Assembly (NCBI GenBank): GCA_914767715.1
Contig: OU612067.1
Location: 17,923,001-17,987,000, forward strand
Source of the DNA: Membranipora membranacea
Taxonomy: Eukaryota > Bryozoa > Gymnolaemata > Cheilostomatida > Membraniporidae
Direction of reading: 5' to 3'
Length of the DNA stretch: 64,000 nt
The position numbers were made by a program, and so were the translations under genes. How positions within the stretch are numbered: position 1 is the first letter of the stretch; the number at the start of each line of letters is the position of its first letter. Below are positions 13,101-23,672 of the stretch, one piece after another. A model generated the notes under the pieces. It did not search any database. It was not told the origin of the DNA and was given only the letters and a program-made list of their open reading frames with translations.

Positions 13101-16100
13101 ACAAATACAGGCACTCAAATTAGCCTATGCATTCCTACTGTCAGACACTCATCATCTCTAACACTTATAGGCTGAGGGAGCCTTTACTTCATGCCTCTCA
13201 TGTGTGGTTTGTCTTGTTTATGCCTCATGTATAATTATAACTTGTAGCTTGGAGATTACTGTGTTGCTAAGTCAGACCAGTTTGGCTCTTACTATCGAGC
13301 TGAGGTTGTAGATCTGAGAGACTCTAAGGATATGGTTATAAATGATCTCGTGGTGAGAAAAAGGAGCAATAAAACTGTGAAGGCTTTCTTTATTGACTAT
13401 GGTGAGCACTAGTTTCATCATGCCTTTGAGTTGTGTGACCCTTGAACCCTGAATAAGTGTAAAAATGAATCACTATCTTCTCGTTTGAAAATAATGAGTT
13501 TCTTATGGAAGTGTCAACAACAAGCAACGATGGGCTTAAATGTTCATATATTTATATTAATATATACTGTCCAGTTAGACTACCAACTCTAACCTACACT
13601 TCTCACAACATTGCTTCTTTCCTTCTGAGAAAATCGTACAGCTGATATCACTTTGTTTATTCGTATCTTCAGGCAGTAATGAGTGGGTCTCGGAGGATTC
13701 TGTGTTCCCTCTGATGCCTCAGTTTGGCAGCGTACCTCCTCTAGCCTGGCACTGCTCTCTGGCTGATGTGTTCCCTCTAGAGGGATGTAAAGCTGAATAT
13801 CCAGGGGGCTGGGATAGCAGCAGTGTAGAAACACTAAAATCCCTGATAAGTGAAGGATCGGTGTGTGATATGTACATAACAAACCCACGTAAACATATGA
13901 TCAACGAAGTATTACAGGTGAGCTTCTCGTAAAATCGTTTCATTGTTCAAACACTTTGCAAGTGCCCTAAACATTTTACTCTGGTGCTATGGGGAATACC
14001 ACAGCAATGATAAACTTTTGTTGAGCTCTAGCCAAATACAACACTTAAAGATAAACATGGTCACCAAACTGACTTAACACATTAATATCAACCATTATTC
14101 GAATTAGTTGAGATGAGATTTTTCTAAAACCTCATATCATATAGTTTAGGGGATATGAAGGGTAGGGTGTGTGATTACTGCAGCCAGTGCTTGACCAAAA
14201 AGCATGACATACATAGGATTAGACTGGGATTCAGTCCAACAACTTGGAGCTATCTACTCAGCTTGGGTGTGCTGGCAAACCAGTCTCAATATGAACAGAC
14301 AACTCCACACAACAACAAACCAAAACCCATCAGCAGAACAAAATCAAAACACAAGCACATGGGTCTATACAGAAATGCACCAGAAATGGGCCAATGACAC
14401 TACTAACAAAATTGTTCCCGCGAAAACTGTTGTGTCACCTCATTTGAAAGCTTGGGTGTCAATAACATGTCATTTCAGGGTGGTCTCTAGAATGGGATTC
14501 AGTTCAACAATTTGGAGCTATCTACTCAGGTTGAGTGTGGTCAGACAACTCCACACAACAACAATCTAAATCCCTTCAGCCAATCAAAACATCAAAACAG
14601 TACCACATGGGTCTTTTCAGGAATTCATAATAGTGATAGTAGATAACACCACAGAAGCAATTTCCAACTCGACCAATAATACAGACTAGGCCCAATTGTT
14701 GGCCTGAATCCCAGGTTAACTTAGGATAAGCTGCTGTGCTATTTGACTGACATTAAAATTCACCCTAAATCTTGTTAATCATCACCAAAAAGTATTTTTT
14801 CCTCCGTCAACTTAATTTACAACTAAATGGTTTGTTCCCTTCAAGACATTTTAATTCGGTTTAAATACAACAAATTATAAGAGTCTGTAAGGCGTCAAAC
14901 ATCAGTAAAGAGAAAAATAAATGACCGACTATCACGGTCATGACTGCTAGAAATGGTATCCAAATTCACTGCGATCCAGAGAGGGATAGGGAGAAAAAAG
15001 ACGTAGTAGACAAGGTGTTATTGTCAAAAATTCTTAGAATGGTTTTACAGAGCCATTTGATTCTGTTTGAGCTAGTATACTCTCCTTTTTTAGTTGACTG
15101 GTCTGTCTGTTTGAAGATGGTCTTACTTGTCATAGTCAATCTGCAGTCACAACACCATTCTACAAAACATGTGGACGTTTTTCAATCAAGTTTGGATGTT
15201 ATAATCAAATTTTTGTGAAAAAATATATTAAAGGAGCTGAATGGGGAGGGAGGCGGTAAAATTTTTCATTTTCTTTCCAGAGGCCATTCTGTCTGCCCAT
15301 TATTGCTCTGTGGTATAGAGGATGAAATCCTGATGTAACCTTCTTGTAGGATGTACACAACAATAAATTGATTGTCAGATCAGCTCTCTGCTCACTCAAT
15401 GAAGCTTGCAAGCCTTATGCTAATCACCACATGGTATAGCAATGAGATAGCTTTGAAAAGCCAATCATGATTCCAAACCTAATTCCTAAGTTTGACTCTC
15501 CCTATTGTAATACAAGATAAACCCTCACTTTACTGGACCACAGTGAATGCAAAGTAGAAAAGCCTTGTACCAATGTACTAGGCAAGATCAATAAAGTCTC
15601 AACCGGAAAAAAACCATTTTGTCCCAAAGTGTACATTATTTATATTCCTCACAGGTGATCCTGATGGTTGAGTCTGAGGAGGATAAATCACCTGTGTTTA
15701 TAAATGAGAAGATAGTGGAGGTAGGAGTGGCTCATTCTCATATATTACATGGAGATAAATCATCGTCAGCTGATAACTCCTCCATAACTCTACCAACTGA
15801 AGCAGCGGCAGCACCAGCAGCGGAAGCAGCAGAACAGCCTGATGATCTCTCTCCTACATCTTATCATACTGCAGGTCTGTTAATATGAGAATGAGAATAT
15901 TTTTGTGGAACCATTTTACTTTCGATTGTTGCGTATTGGTGATATTAGGTGTAGTAGGAGGTCTCCTTTGTCTAATACTAATCTTCTCCAATCAGGAAAA
16001 GAATGATGTTTTGCGGTAGCTTTTTTCCTTGTGCTCAATTCGCACCCAATACTGAATTCACTTATAAGTCTGGCCACTTTATAGTGAGGCTTTATAGTAT

Positions 16101-19100
16101 GTTTATTCAGCGAGTGCATATTACTTTGTAGATGCGGCTGCCCCGGCAGCCCCACAGGACGAAGATATATCTAGCTGGAGACCCATGACTGAGGCCTTCT
16201 ACTCACCCACTAATATGTACAGCCTCGACCCGGAGGACGCTGAGGTTATTCTTACAGGATATAGTGAGTAGGAAGCAAAACCAAAAAATGGGGCAAATGT
16301 TGGCCATTATGCTGAGAATGTCAATTTCTATGCTATTATTGTTCTACAAGCAAACACTATCCTCCCGTACACCATGGCGGGCCTAGAGTTATGCTTATAT
16401 GCGCCATTGTAAAGTTTTTCCTGGATATCTTACTATGTGTATATCACCCAGAGCATATTATTAGACACATTTCCTGTTGGAAATGCCATAACATTTTACA
16501 TGGTAAGTAGATTGGAGTTGTTGTGGAAATTATTGTTGCGTTTGTTATTGTTGTGACTGATATGGTTATTGTTGCTCGCAATTAACATCTTATTTATTCT
16601 CAATTCTTCTCTAGAGTCCAAGGATTCAGAGATGGCGCGGTGTAGAGATTTTGCTAAGAGAGGACATTGTAGACGAGGAGAGAATTGCCCGTATGAGCAT
16701 ATCCTCGAGCGCGAAGGTAATATCTATATTATTTTGTTTGTTTGTGACATGTATTTTTATAGTCGTACATCGCATCCAGTATAGTAATGGGTATATTAAT
16801 CAATAATTGGTTACCTTTGGTAATGTAACCAGTTCATTCAACTAAATGCTGTAAAAGTTGTAAATTGCTTGTTACTTTCTTGCAATAAGGTCCTGTTCCC
16901 ACGCTGTTTGCTGTGTTGCTGTTGCTGGAACCATGTCATAATCGCAGCATAAAATTTTGGAACTGCTCGAAAGACTATGAGAGTTTGAACTTAGGATTTG
17001 AGCCAGCTGATTGCTTGTTAACCCTCACTCTCGCTCTTATTTAAAGGAACTCCTGGATATGATGCACTGCATCACTCCAAACTGTTTTACATCATTTGTA
17101 GATTGAGGAAAAAACTTCCAATTTGAAATTATCTCTTCTCCCTAACTCAATATATATACATGAACTTGTTATTTGTAGGTGCTGTCACGGAAGACAGGAA
17201 GGAGGTGATATGTACCGATTCAACAATAAGCCTACCAGTAGAGGGAAGTTATGTAGTAGCAGAGCTCACATCTGTCATGTCTCCGTCTCACTTTTATGTG
17301 ATATTACCGTTTGGTAGTAAGAGTATTAATGATATCGTCGGAGCAGCAATGAGTGGTAGGTATCCATATAAATATTATAAGTAGTTATATAGTATATTAT
17401 ATACATTATGTTATATAATATATAATATTATTAAGGTATTTCACGGATAGATTTGCCATAGAATTTTTGTCATGAACAGTGTCACTTTTTTGGTAATCAC
17501 ATCCTATTGGCAATCACAAGTTGTATGGATAAAAAACTAAACAGAACATGCTGAGATCAGGCCGGATATAAAAACTCCATATTTTACAACTTTTTCTCTT
17601 TTTTTTCTCTCAAAACTTACTGGTCACATGATGTCATGGTTTCTATCTTTAAAACACAAATAAGGATATGGTACTGTGTCCACAAACAGCCAGCATTATG
17701 GCAAGAACCTTTGGGTAAACGTAAAAAAACCCATTTACAAATTGTATGAGTTCATCTTTAATCCGCTCTGTAAATTTTTGTCACATAGTTTGGTAGTATG
17801 AATAGATTTTGAGTAACTGTTTTAAATATTTTTTGTCTAAGGTCAAGGTTATTTGTGCAGTGTTTGTTTTATTGTTATTGACTTTCTTACCCTGTTAGAC
17901 ACGGGCAGCTCACAGGGAGGACACACAGATCCAGAAACAGAAGCAGAGGAGGAAGATTTCTCACAGTTTCAACAACATCTCAAGTATGAACTGTGCACTG
18001 GCCAACACTGACATCGAGACTACGCTTTTATTATGTGCATCTCTGATCGTTAGAGTCAATTTAGTATGAGTACCTAACATATAACCGCCTCTAATTAGTA
18101 AAATGGAACTCGGTTTGTCACACCAAATTCCTTGTGATGGTACTCATGCTAAGTGAATACATTCACTCTCTATTGATCAGAGATATACATGCAATAGTAT
18201 ATCACATCTTTAGCTTGTTTGGTAAAACAATGTCAATACGGACATCAATGTCAAAATCTGTCTTCGAATGAAAGGCGTCAAAACTTGGGAGGAGGCTCCT
18301 TTTTTATACCAATCTTGATCATCCACAAGCTCATTTACTTTGATCTGATAGGGTCATAACCCCGAAACGATCACAATCACGCTCTTACTCAAAACTCATA
18401 TCCTGATCACCCATTATATAAGAATTCATATCCTCTTCACCCAACATGTATTAATTCATATCCTGATCACCCATCATATCTGTGTATTTTAGCGATCATT
18501 ACAATGGGGAGCCGTTTATACGTAATGACATGGTAGCCTATGCTTGTGGGGAGATAGTCGTAGCAAAGTTCACCGAGGATGAGACATACTACAGAGCTAG
18601 AGTCGTTGACAGTGACTTTGACAATCGACAAGTCAAGGTGGGTAAAGGATATAGTCCTAATAGTAGTACTAATAAGTCCTATAATACAATGAGAAACAAG
18701 CTGACAGCCTGACGTGTCCTCAACTTGTGTATTGATTTGATACATGATACATTGGTTTTTCTCAATGGCAGAAAAACTTTACCAAGGGCGAGGGCTATCA
18801 ATCAGAAATTGTCTGCTACTTTTAGTGATGTATTACTTCCTTCTGTCCCTAGAATTTCCACTAAGTGAACCACTGATATACAAACTCAGCTGCCAAACCT
18901 GAGATACAAATTTGCCTTGGTCACTCCACAGACCAAAGGATTCAATTGCCAGGCAGCAGGTAGTACTGCTGTTTTATGCAATCTATTTACAGTGAAACAA
19001 TTCTGCGGTCTTCTAGGTTCCCTGCTTCCAGTTTGCAATGTTGATTGAGTGAGAAGTTGTCCCCTCCTTTTCAAGACTTTTAAGGCCTTGCTGTAGACAG

Positions 19101-20755
19101 GGGATACGGTGTTGATCATCAAGTCCAAGAAGCTGCCACTTCTATACATTTAATAATTAGTTTCACATGGTGATGATGTGTTAATTTGTTTGCAGGTGTT
19201 TTTTGTTGATTTTGGTAACGCCGAGTGGACATCACATAATAATATAAGAGAGATGCTGCCCCGATTTCTCCACCTACCCTTCCAGGCGATAGAATGTGTA
19301 CTGGATGTAGAACCAGCAGGTGGTGGATCTGAGTGGACTAGAGAAGAGACTGAGTTCTTCAGTCAGCTGGCTGAGGCTAAATATCTCATCTGTAAACCAA
19401 AATCCTGGTGAGCCATTCAAACTATTTTACTTGTTAGATTAAGGAGTAACAGGCTACTTCATCGTTACATCATCCTATATGTGTGTATTGATTCTGTTAT
19501 CTAAGTCCCTTTGGATAGGTAGACTTAATGACTATTTTCAAATTCTCAAGATAGCTAGAAATCATTTTTCCACATAGACTAAGTTTACAAATCTGTTCGT
19601 CCATAGTCTTAGCTATGTACAGCTTTTGTACCTCATGTAACTGCGGTGTTGTATTGTGATGTAGAAAGGGTGTTGCCTCATGGTTATCATTGATTAGCAG
19701 TCCACAGTCCGGGATTTATGTTGATAACTCGATCAATTGTGTTCAGATTTTGAGTTTGAAAAGTGCTACTTGTCAAAACATTTCTATCTCGAAATCTAAG
19801 AGTGACCGAGTGGGCAACATAAAACTGACCTGTAGTCAAATCAATGCTAACCATGAGTAAACGTCGTTGCTTCTAATTAAGTGCCTTGGTGCCTCCATAT
19901 TAACATTCTTTATTGGATCAACTTTGATCTAATTAGACTGAATTTCGGTCGCTCTCATTTTACCGGTAAGCTATCAGCGCCACAAGTTTACCGGTAAGCT
20001 ATCAGCGCCACAAGTTGGGGCAACTCCAAAAGCAGGCTAATTGGATAACGCTCTTTAGTTTGCTCCATATAGTGTCCTGTCTAGTTTTGTTATTAAGTCT
20101 ACGGAAACGCCTCAGGGCTGTTATCTGGAATCTGATTAAGGTCTCAATTTATATACATCTTTGTATTCATTTAGCCAGTGTTGTAGAGTATTTGTTTGCT
20201 GGTACTAGGTGCCTGTCATCTGGGAAGTAAATGGAAAACTAAATGTTTTGTTATTGCTTTCTGAGTGAGATTGATTGAAAATGAATTAATATTTTGTGTG
20301 GTCCATCATATAAACAAGATGATAAGTTACTCCTTTAGTCGTTCTGATTGGCTGCAAATATTGTATAAAAAATAATATATTCAATTATTGTTCCATCATG
20401 TTCGTATTAAATGCAATTCAATCTCTATATCTGACAATTGACAGAGGGAGAGATATTCACCCGAGGGTCCTGGGGGGGAGGACCCTTCTTTGATTGTCGG
20501 ATATAGAGATTGACTCACATTTAATATGACAATGACAGAGTAGTTCTATGGGTTGTGACTCTTGCTTGTTTTTTTTGCAGCAACCAAGGAGCCAACTGTA
20601 TGAACGTAGAGTTGATAGACGCGACCTCAGGCACAGATATATGGATAGATCAGGCACTAGTCGATGCGGGAATCGCCAAGAGAACAGGCAAACCTGCCGC
20701 CAGTCATTCCACTGCAGCAAGTCCTGAGAAAATCTGTCAATATCTCCCAGGGTAA
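4171..20755 (+). CDS. Multi-Tudor protein with CCCH zinc finger (N-terminus missing)
   Basis: Exons: 4171-4299, 4879-4997, 5597-5721, 6119-6306, 6852-7068, 7230-7407, 7597-7733, 8003-8161, 8588-8913, 9243-9409, 10026-10211, 10631-10756, 11002-11449, 11623-11802, 12598-12813, 13248-13401, 13673-13917, 15655-15874, 16132-16263, 16615-16716, 17179-17355, 17899-17983, 18493-18637, 19196-19407, 20581-20755. Phases agree at every junction, giving 1515 visible residues. Order: acidic N-terminal piece, extended Tudor 1 (about 50-260), a long Ser/Gln/Lys-rich linker (260-895) with three copies of a ten-residue S-L-T-D-Q-S-K-type repeat, extended Tudor 2 (about 896-1120), CCCH finger (about 1222-1241), extended Tudor 3 (1252-1515). 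Tudor proteins of this type bind dimethyl-arginine tails of PIWI proteins in germ granules; that role here is inference. The first exon boundary is uncertain (4157 is an alternative) and no start codon was found. The last donor-like CCAGG/GTAATA leaves a small chance that the gene continues. Confidence 0.85.
4879..7068 (+). other. Extended Tudor domain 1
   Basis: Four exons encode the pre-Tudor segment (SNTLKLDDMIDVACGYH), the Tudor barrel and the nuclease-like flank. The barrel has VIGDLVLAKYTLDEYYYRA and then FFMDYGNIE, with the aromatic residues and Asn expected for a methyl-arginine cage. The flank ends with a segment around GYAVRIDNYTF. This is the most canonical of the three Tudor units. 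Confidence 0.85.
5472..5520. repeat. Short hairpin, first of two similar copies
   Basis: GGTCACGTGGCTAC, a T-rich loop and GTAGCAGCCGCATGAC form an imperfect hairpin in a Tudor-gene intron. A closely similar hairpin occurs at 23624-23672 (ACCACGTGGCTGC, T-rich loop, AGCCGCGTGGC). Both probably belong to one small dispersed family. Confidence 0.5.
10262..10408. mobile_element. MITE with long terminal inverted repeats
   Basis: A 147-bp element begins CTAGATCAAGTTTGATCCA and ends with the near-perfect inverse TGGATCAAACTTGATCTAG. Its centre has further pairing (GACACGCC with GGCGTGTC) and C and G runs. TA at both ends suggests a Tc1/mariner-type insertion site, though boundaries could shift by a few bases. 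It sits 50 bp past the donor of the exon ending at 10211. Related pieces, sharing the TTTGCCTGCATT-type inner motif, lie near 25895-25955, 44880-44990, 46325-46450 and 58945-59040. Confidence 0.75.
12598..15874 (+). other. Extended Tudor domain 2
   Basis: Exons 12598-12813, 13248-13401, 13673-13917 and 15655-15874. The pre-Tudor part contains VLISHINTPTDLYVN, the barrel LGDYCVAKSDQFGSYYRAEV, then FFIDYGSNEW. The residue after DYG is Ser, with Asn one place later, unlike the DYGN or DFGN of the other two units, so methyl-arginine binding may be altered. The final exon ends in an Ala-rich stretch. Confidence 0.82.
14205..14640. repeat. Diverged direct duplication in a Tudor-gene intron
   Basis: About 180 bp from 14210 and about 140 bp from 14485 share several blocks in the same order, including GGAGCTATCTACTCAG, CAGACAACTCCACACAACAA and CACATGGGTCT. 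ORFs here are repeat artefacts with no link to Tudor sequence. The host intron (13918-15654) is the longest in the gene. Confidence 0.7.
16615..16716 (+). other. CCCH zinc-finger exon
   Basis: This 102-bp exon encodes CRDFAKRGHCRRGENCPYEH, a perfect C-x8-C-x5-C-x3-H finger of the kind that usually binds single-stranded RNA. Flanking exons keep phase 1 on both sides, so it is a symmetric exon that could be skipped without a frameshift. It lies between Tudor units 2 and 3. Confidence 0.9.
18023..18199. mobile_element. MITE-like inverted-repeat element, copy 1
   Basis: The left part GTGCATCTCTGATC and the right part GATCAGAGATATACATGC form inverted ends. A second copy lies at 36415-36589 in an intron of the receptor gene. 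Similarity extends a little left of the inverted ends (both copies have CATCGAGACTAC), so exact boundaries are uncertain. It has no coding capacity. Confidence 0.6.
18397..18486. repeat. 30-bp tandem repeat, three copies
   Basis: Three imperfect copies of a unit with TTCATATCCTGATCACCCA end just upstream of the acceptor of the exon starting at 18493. The repeat therefore supplies most of the pyrimidine-rich 3' end of this intron. Confidence 0.8.
19961..20016. repeat. Perfect 28-bp tandem duplication
   Basis: Two identical 28-bp units starting TACCGGTAAGCTATCAGCGC lie head to tail in the last intron of the Tudor gene, inside a wider stretch that resembles the 10262 element family (the flank GGGGCAACTCCAAAA also occurs near 44943). 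Confidence 0.9.
20403..20529. mobile_element. Foldback MITE upstream of the last Tudor exon
   Basis: Arms of about 36 bp (TCAATCTCTATATCTGACAA at the left; TTGTCGGATATAGAGATTGA at the right) enclose a G-rich core with its own small hairpin (GGGTCC/GGACCC). It ends 51 bp before the exon at 20581. Confidence 0.75.
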
Positions 20756-20759
20756 TAAA
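20754..20759 (+). terminator. Possible poly(A) signal overlapping the Tudor stop codon
   Basis: AATAAA overlaps the TAA stop at 20753-20755. If used, the 3' UTR would be only about 20-30 nt. No better-placed hexamer was chosen downstream, although a cleavage site cannot be read from sequence alone. Confidence 0.3.
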
Positions 20760-21588
20760 CTCCATTGATATGGAATACGTTCACAATATCAAAGCTAGTA
20801 ACTAAAAATGTCATAATTGTATTCATGAAAATATTTAAGGAAGTGTGGTTCACAAGTTATTTTCTTGCAAAGCGCTATTATTTTGTATAAATCATAGACA
20901 CATTATTTTGACAACCAAGGATTAAAATCTTCTTTCTCCACAAATAATTGTAACATTTATTTTTCAAAGAATAGGTCTATATCACTAAATCAGGTGCTCA
21001 GTTCGGATTATTTTTCTTGTAAGATTCTAGTTTTTCTATATCAATCTGTTAAGTCTGTAGATATTTAAGTTCTGTATGTAACATTTTTTACACTGACTGT
21101 GTCTAACCTCTTGTTACTAAAATTCAGTTAGAATTAAAATAATAAAAGTTTTGAACAGCTTTATGCTTGGATGAGTCGTGTGTATTAGTGTGGACTGTAG
21201 AGTTATATCTAAGATTAAAATAGGAAGCTGTGCTGCGTGCGGCGGCCTAGCCTGTATTGACAAGCTCTGAATATTTGTTTTGGTTGGAGATATTGTCATT
21301 CTCTGCTTCCATAGACGACTTGCACATGATTGTAACACGCTACCAGCTTTCCAGCTCTCTCGATGTATCATTTTTAGACCAAATTAAAGTTGCGTTAAAC
21401 CCACCCGTCATACAGTATGTAATCTAAATTTCTGCAGATTTTGTTATCTCCCGTTTCAATTCCGATTCATAAATTCCTGACTCAAACTATAACAAATTGA
21501 TTTTACATATAAGTGTCTTTTATTGTCCTCCAACTAGTCCAAAAAAGAGAAGAATGCATGTGGCAAGTTGGCATGTGGTTATCATCAC

Positions 21589-23021
21589 TTAAGGTCATGC
21601 CTCGCCAAAATTTTTTTTGGGGTTTCTCAATCCATATGATCAAAGAAGTTTAAACCCAAAATTTGACGACGTTACGCCATGACGTAACGTCATAGCACGA
21701 CAACAGAAATCGATGTGCCATTTTGCAATTTTGAATAATCATACTTCTAAAATGGTCAAAATTTTGAAAAAATGCTCCTTTGCTGTACAAAACGAGAAGT
21801 ACAAATATGTGAAAACTGAACTAAGACTGAAATATTTTTTATAAGGGGGCCCAACAGCATCAGCAAAATTCACTACAAAGCACCTGCACCGAATACCTTT
21901 AATCCCAAGCACTGTAACATACATTATGTGGTCCTCAACGCAGACAAGCCACACAGTAGCCCCTCATAGCAGCTGACTTGACTTGACAAATTATCTCAGC
22001 GTGCCAACCTCAGGCAGACATCACATTTTTGGCGGCAGCATCCGGTAGCGGCAAGAAATGCAAACCCCAGTAAATCTCCATGAGAAAGATAACAACTAAG
22101 GCTATTTTTTGCAATATTTGATTTTTGTTACTGTGATTCAAAGTTGAAATATGATAATAGGATTCATATCAATATTTCGGTTTTCATCAATAAGAAAATC
22201 AAAAAACAAAAATTGACTCGATTTTCATATTTTGATTTGTTGTTTTGGAACAATAAACGAAAAACAAGTTGTTTTTTATATTTTAGCATCAGTGCGCTAA
22301 AATGAAAACAAACGATACTAAGTCCCCTTATACCAATGAACTAGTTCATCGCTTATACCGATCATGCAGTCTTCCAGAGGCAGGCTATAAACTCAATTTT
22401 CATTTTGCCAAGCTAACTTCAAATAAAACATATGTCAAGTGAACAATTGCATTGGAATTATCAACAAACATGTCCTATTTGTATATTCCCAAATTTTGAA
22501 TCAACATCTTTACTCAAATTGAAAAAAATGCCTCATGAATACAGAGGAAAATCCAACCATTCATGTTTTTTTTCCTGATATATTTCTGCACCAGATTCGG
22601 CGTAGTAATATAAGTCTCTAAAATCCAGTCATTTCAGTGTATTTTACAATAGTTCTGTCTGTTATTATAGAAATTTCCTTCTCTAGTACTTAAAATTTAT
22701 TTCAAGGCTTGTTACTACGATTAATTATCACAAGTTAGTTGTATTGGGACTACTTTGCACTGCCAATTCTGGTTTGATACGAATAAATGGTTGTGAGGCG
22801 TCTGAGCCAGATGCTCCTAGTTATTGACAGCTCCTATTCTTTTGCATGGGCAACGGTGGCATAAATTTTATAAATCGCCATCACAATAATAAAAAATTAA
22901 ATTAAATATAATTGAGCGTTTGGAAATTGCTAAACAAGGAATGGCTACAATTAGAATGAAAAATTAAGGAAATCGGACCAGTAGTTCTCAAGTTAGTATC
23001 CTAGGCAAGGCATGACCTTAA
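21589..23021. mobile_element. TTAA-flanked non-autonomous DNA element (piggyBac-like)
   Basis: TTAA at 21589-21592 is followed by GGTCATGCCTCGCC, and GGCAAGGCATGACC precedes TTAA at 23018-23021; the ends are inverted with one mismatch. A TTAA duplication is the hallmark of piggyBac insertion. The roughly 1.4-kb interior has no ORF above about 70 codons, so it would need a transposase from elsewhere. The ends do not show the CCC/GGG termini common in piggyBac, so the superfamily call is tentative. Confidence 0.65.
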
Positions 23022-23024
23022 ATA

Positions 23025-23225
23025 CCAGGAATCAGGAAATACCTTATTAATGGTATTTTGATATTATCAAAATACCATTAATAAGGTATTTCCTGATTCC
23101 TGGCAGAATCGTTAAAGGCGATAAGCCAAATATTATTCTCTATCATTTATTCATTTCCTTGAGTTGTCATGGAAATGAATAAATGATAGAGAATAATATT
23201 TGGCTTACCGCCTTTAACGATTCTG
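23025..23225. repeat. Two adjacent long hairpins
   Basis: Hairpin 1: 38-bp arms 23025-23062 and 23066-23103, perfect, with a 3-nt loop. Hairpin 2: 55-bp arms 23104-23158 and 23171-23225, one mismatch, with a 12-nt loop. The two abut without a spacer, and the pair starts 4 bp after the TTAA that ends the element on the left. Foldback MITEs are the likely source. Confidence 0.92.
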
Positions 23226-23623
23226 CTATTATAAAGTAGTGTGCTATTGGCCAAGCAAAAAAACAGCTAAACAGATAAAAATAATGCTCAACATAACAAG
23301 CTATCATTTATGAATCACACTTCAGGTTATAATTTGTTAATGCAAAAGAAGACACCAGTTTTGCCGGGTGACCGATATTTCTTTCCTAACCCACTGTTGT
23401 ATTGTTTGAAATGAGTGACTTTATTTTGTGGTTTTTATATAAAGAGCACGTTTTTAATATGTAGAGTGAAATTCGATATTAACTGGAGAATCACCTAGGA
23501 TGTGGTAACAAAGCCAGACTATTTACTTTTGTATGGCAGGTAGGGGAATGTCCCAGTGCAGACTCTTTCAGTAGGGTGAAACCATTTATATGAAAGACGG
23601 ATTGGTGGTAAATACACAGCATG

Positions 23624-23672
23624 ACTAGCCTTACCACGTGGCTGCTTTTTTTTAGCCGCGTGGCAAGCTGCT
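23624..23672. repeat. Short hairpin, second of two similar copies
   Basis: ACCACGTGGCTGC, a T-rich loop and AGCCGCGTGGC form a hairpin similar to that at 5472-5520. Confidence 0.5.

Larger units (their letters stand above)
17179..20755 (+). other. Extended Tudor domain 3 and C-terminus
   Basis: Exons 17179-17355, 17899-17983, 18493-18637, 19196-19407 and 20581-20755. Visible are a pre-Tudor strand segment (VEGSYVVAELTSVMSPSHFY), an acidic insert exon, the barrel with EIVVAKFTEDETYYRARV and FFVDFGNAEW, and the C-terminal flank with CMNVELIDATSGTDIW. The frame ends YLPG and then TAA. Confidence 0.85.

Noticed and set aside
18886-19149. Minus-strand 87-codon ORF within a Tudor intron
   Set aside because: No recognisable motif, no splice or promoter support, and it lies between two solid plus-strand exons.
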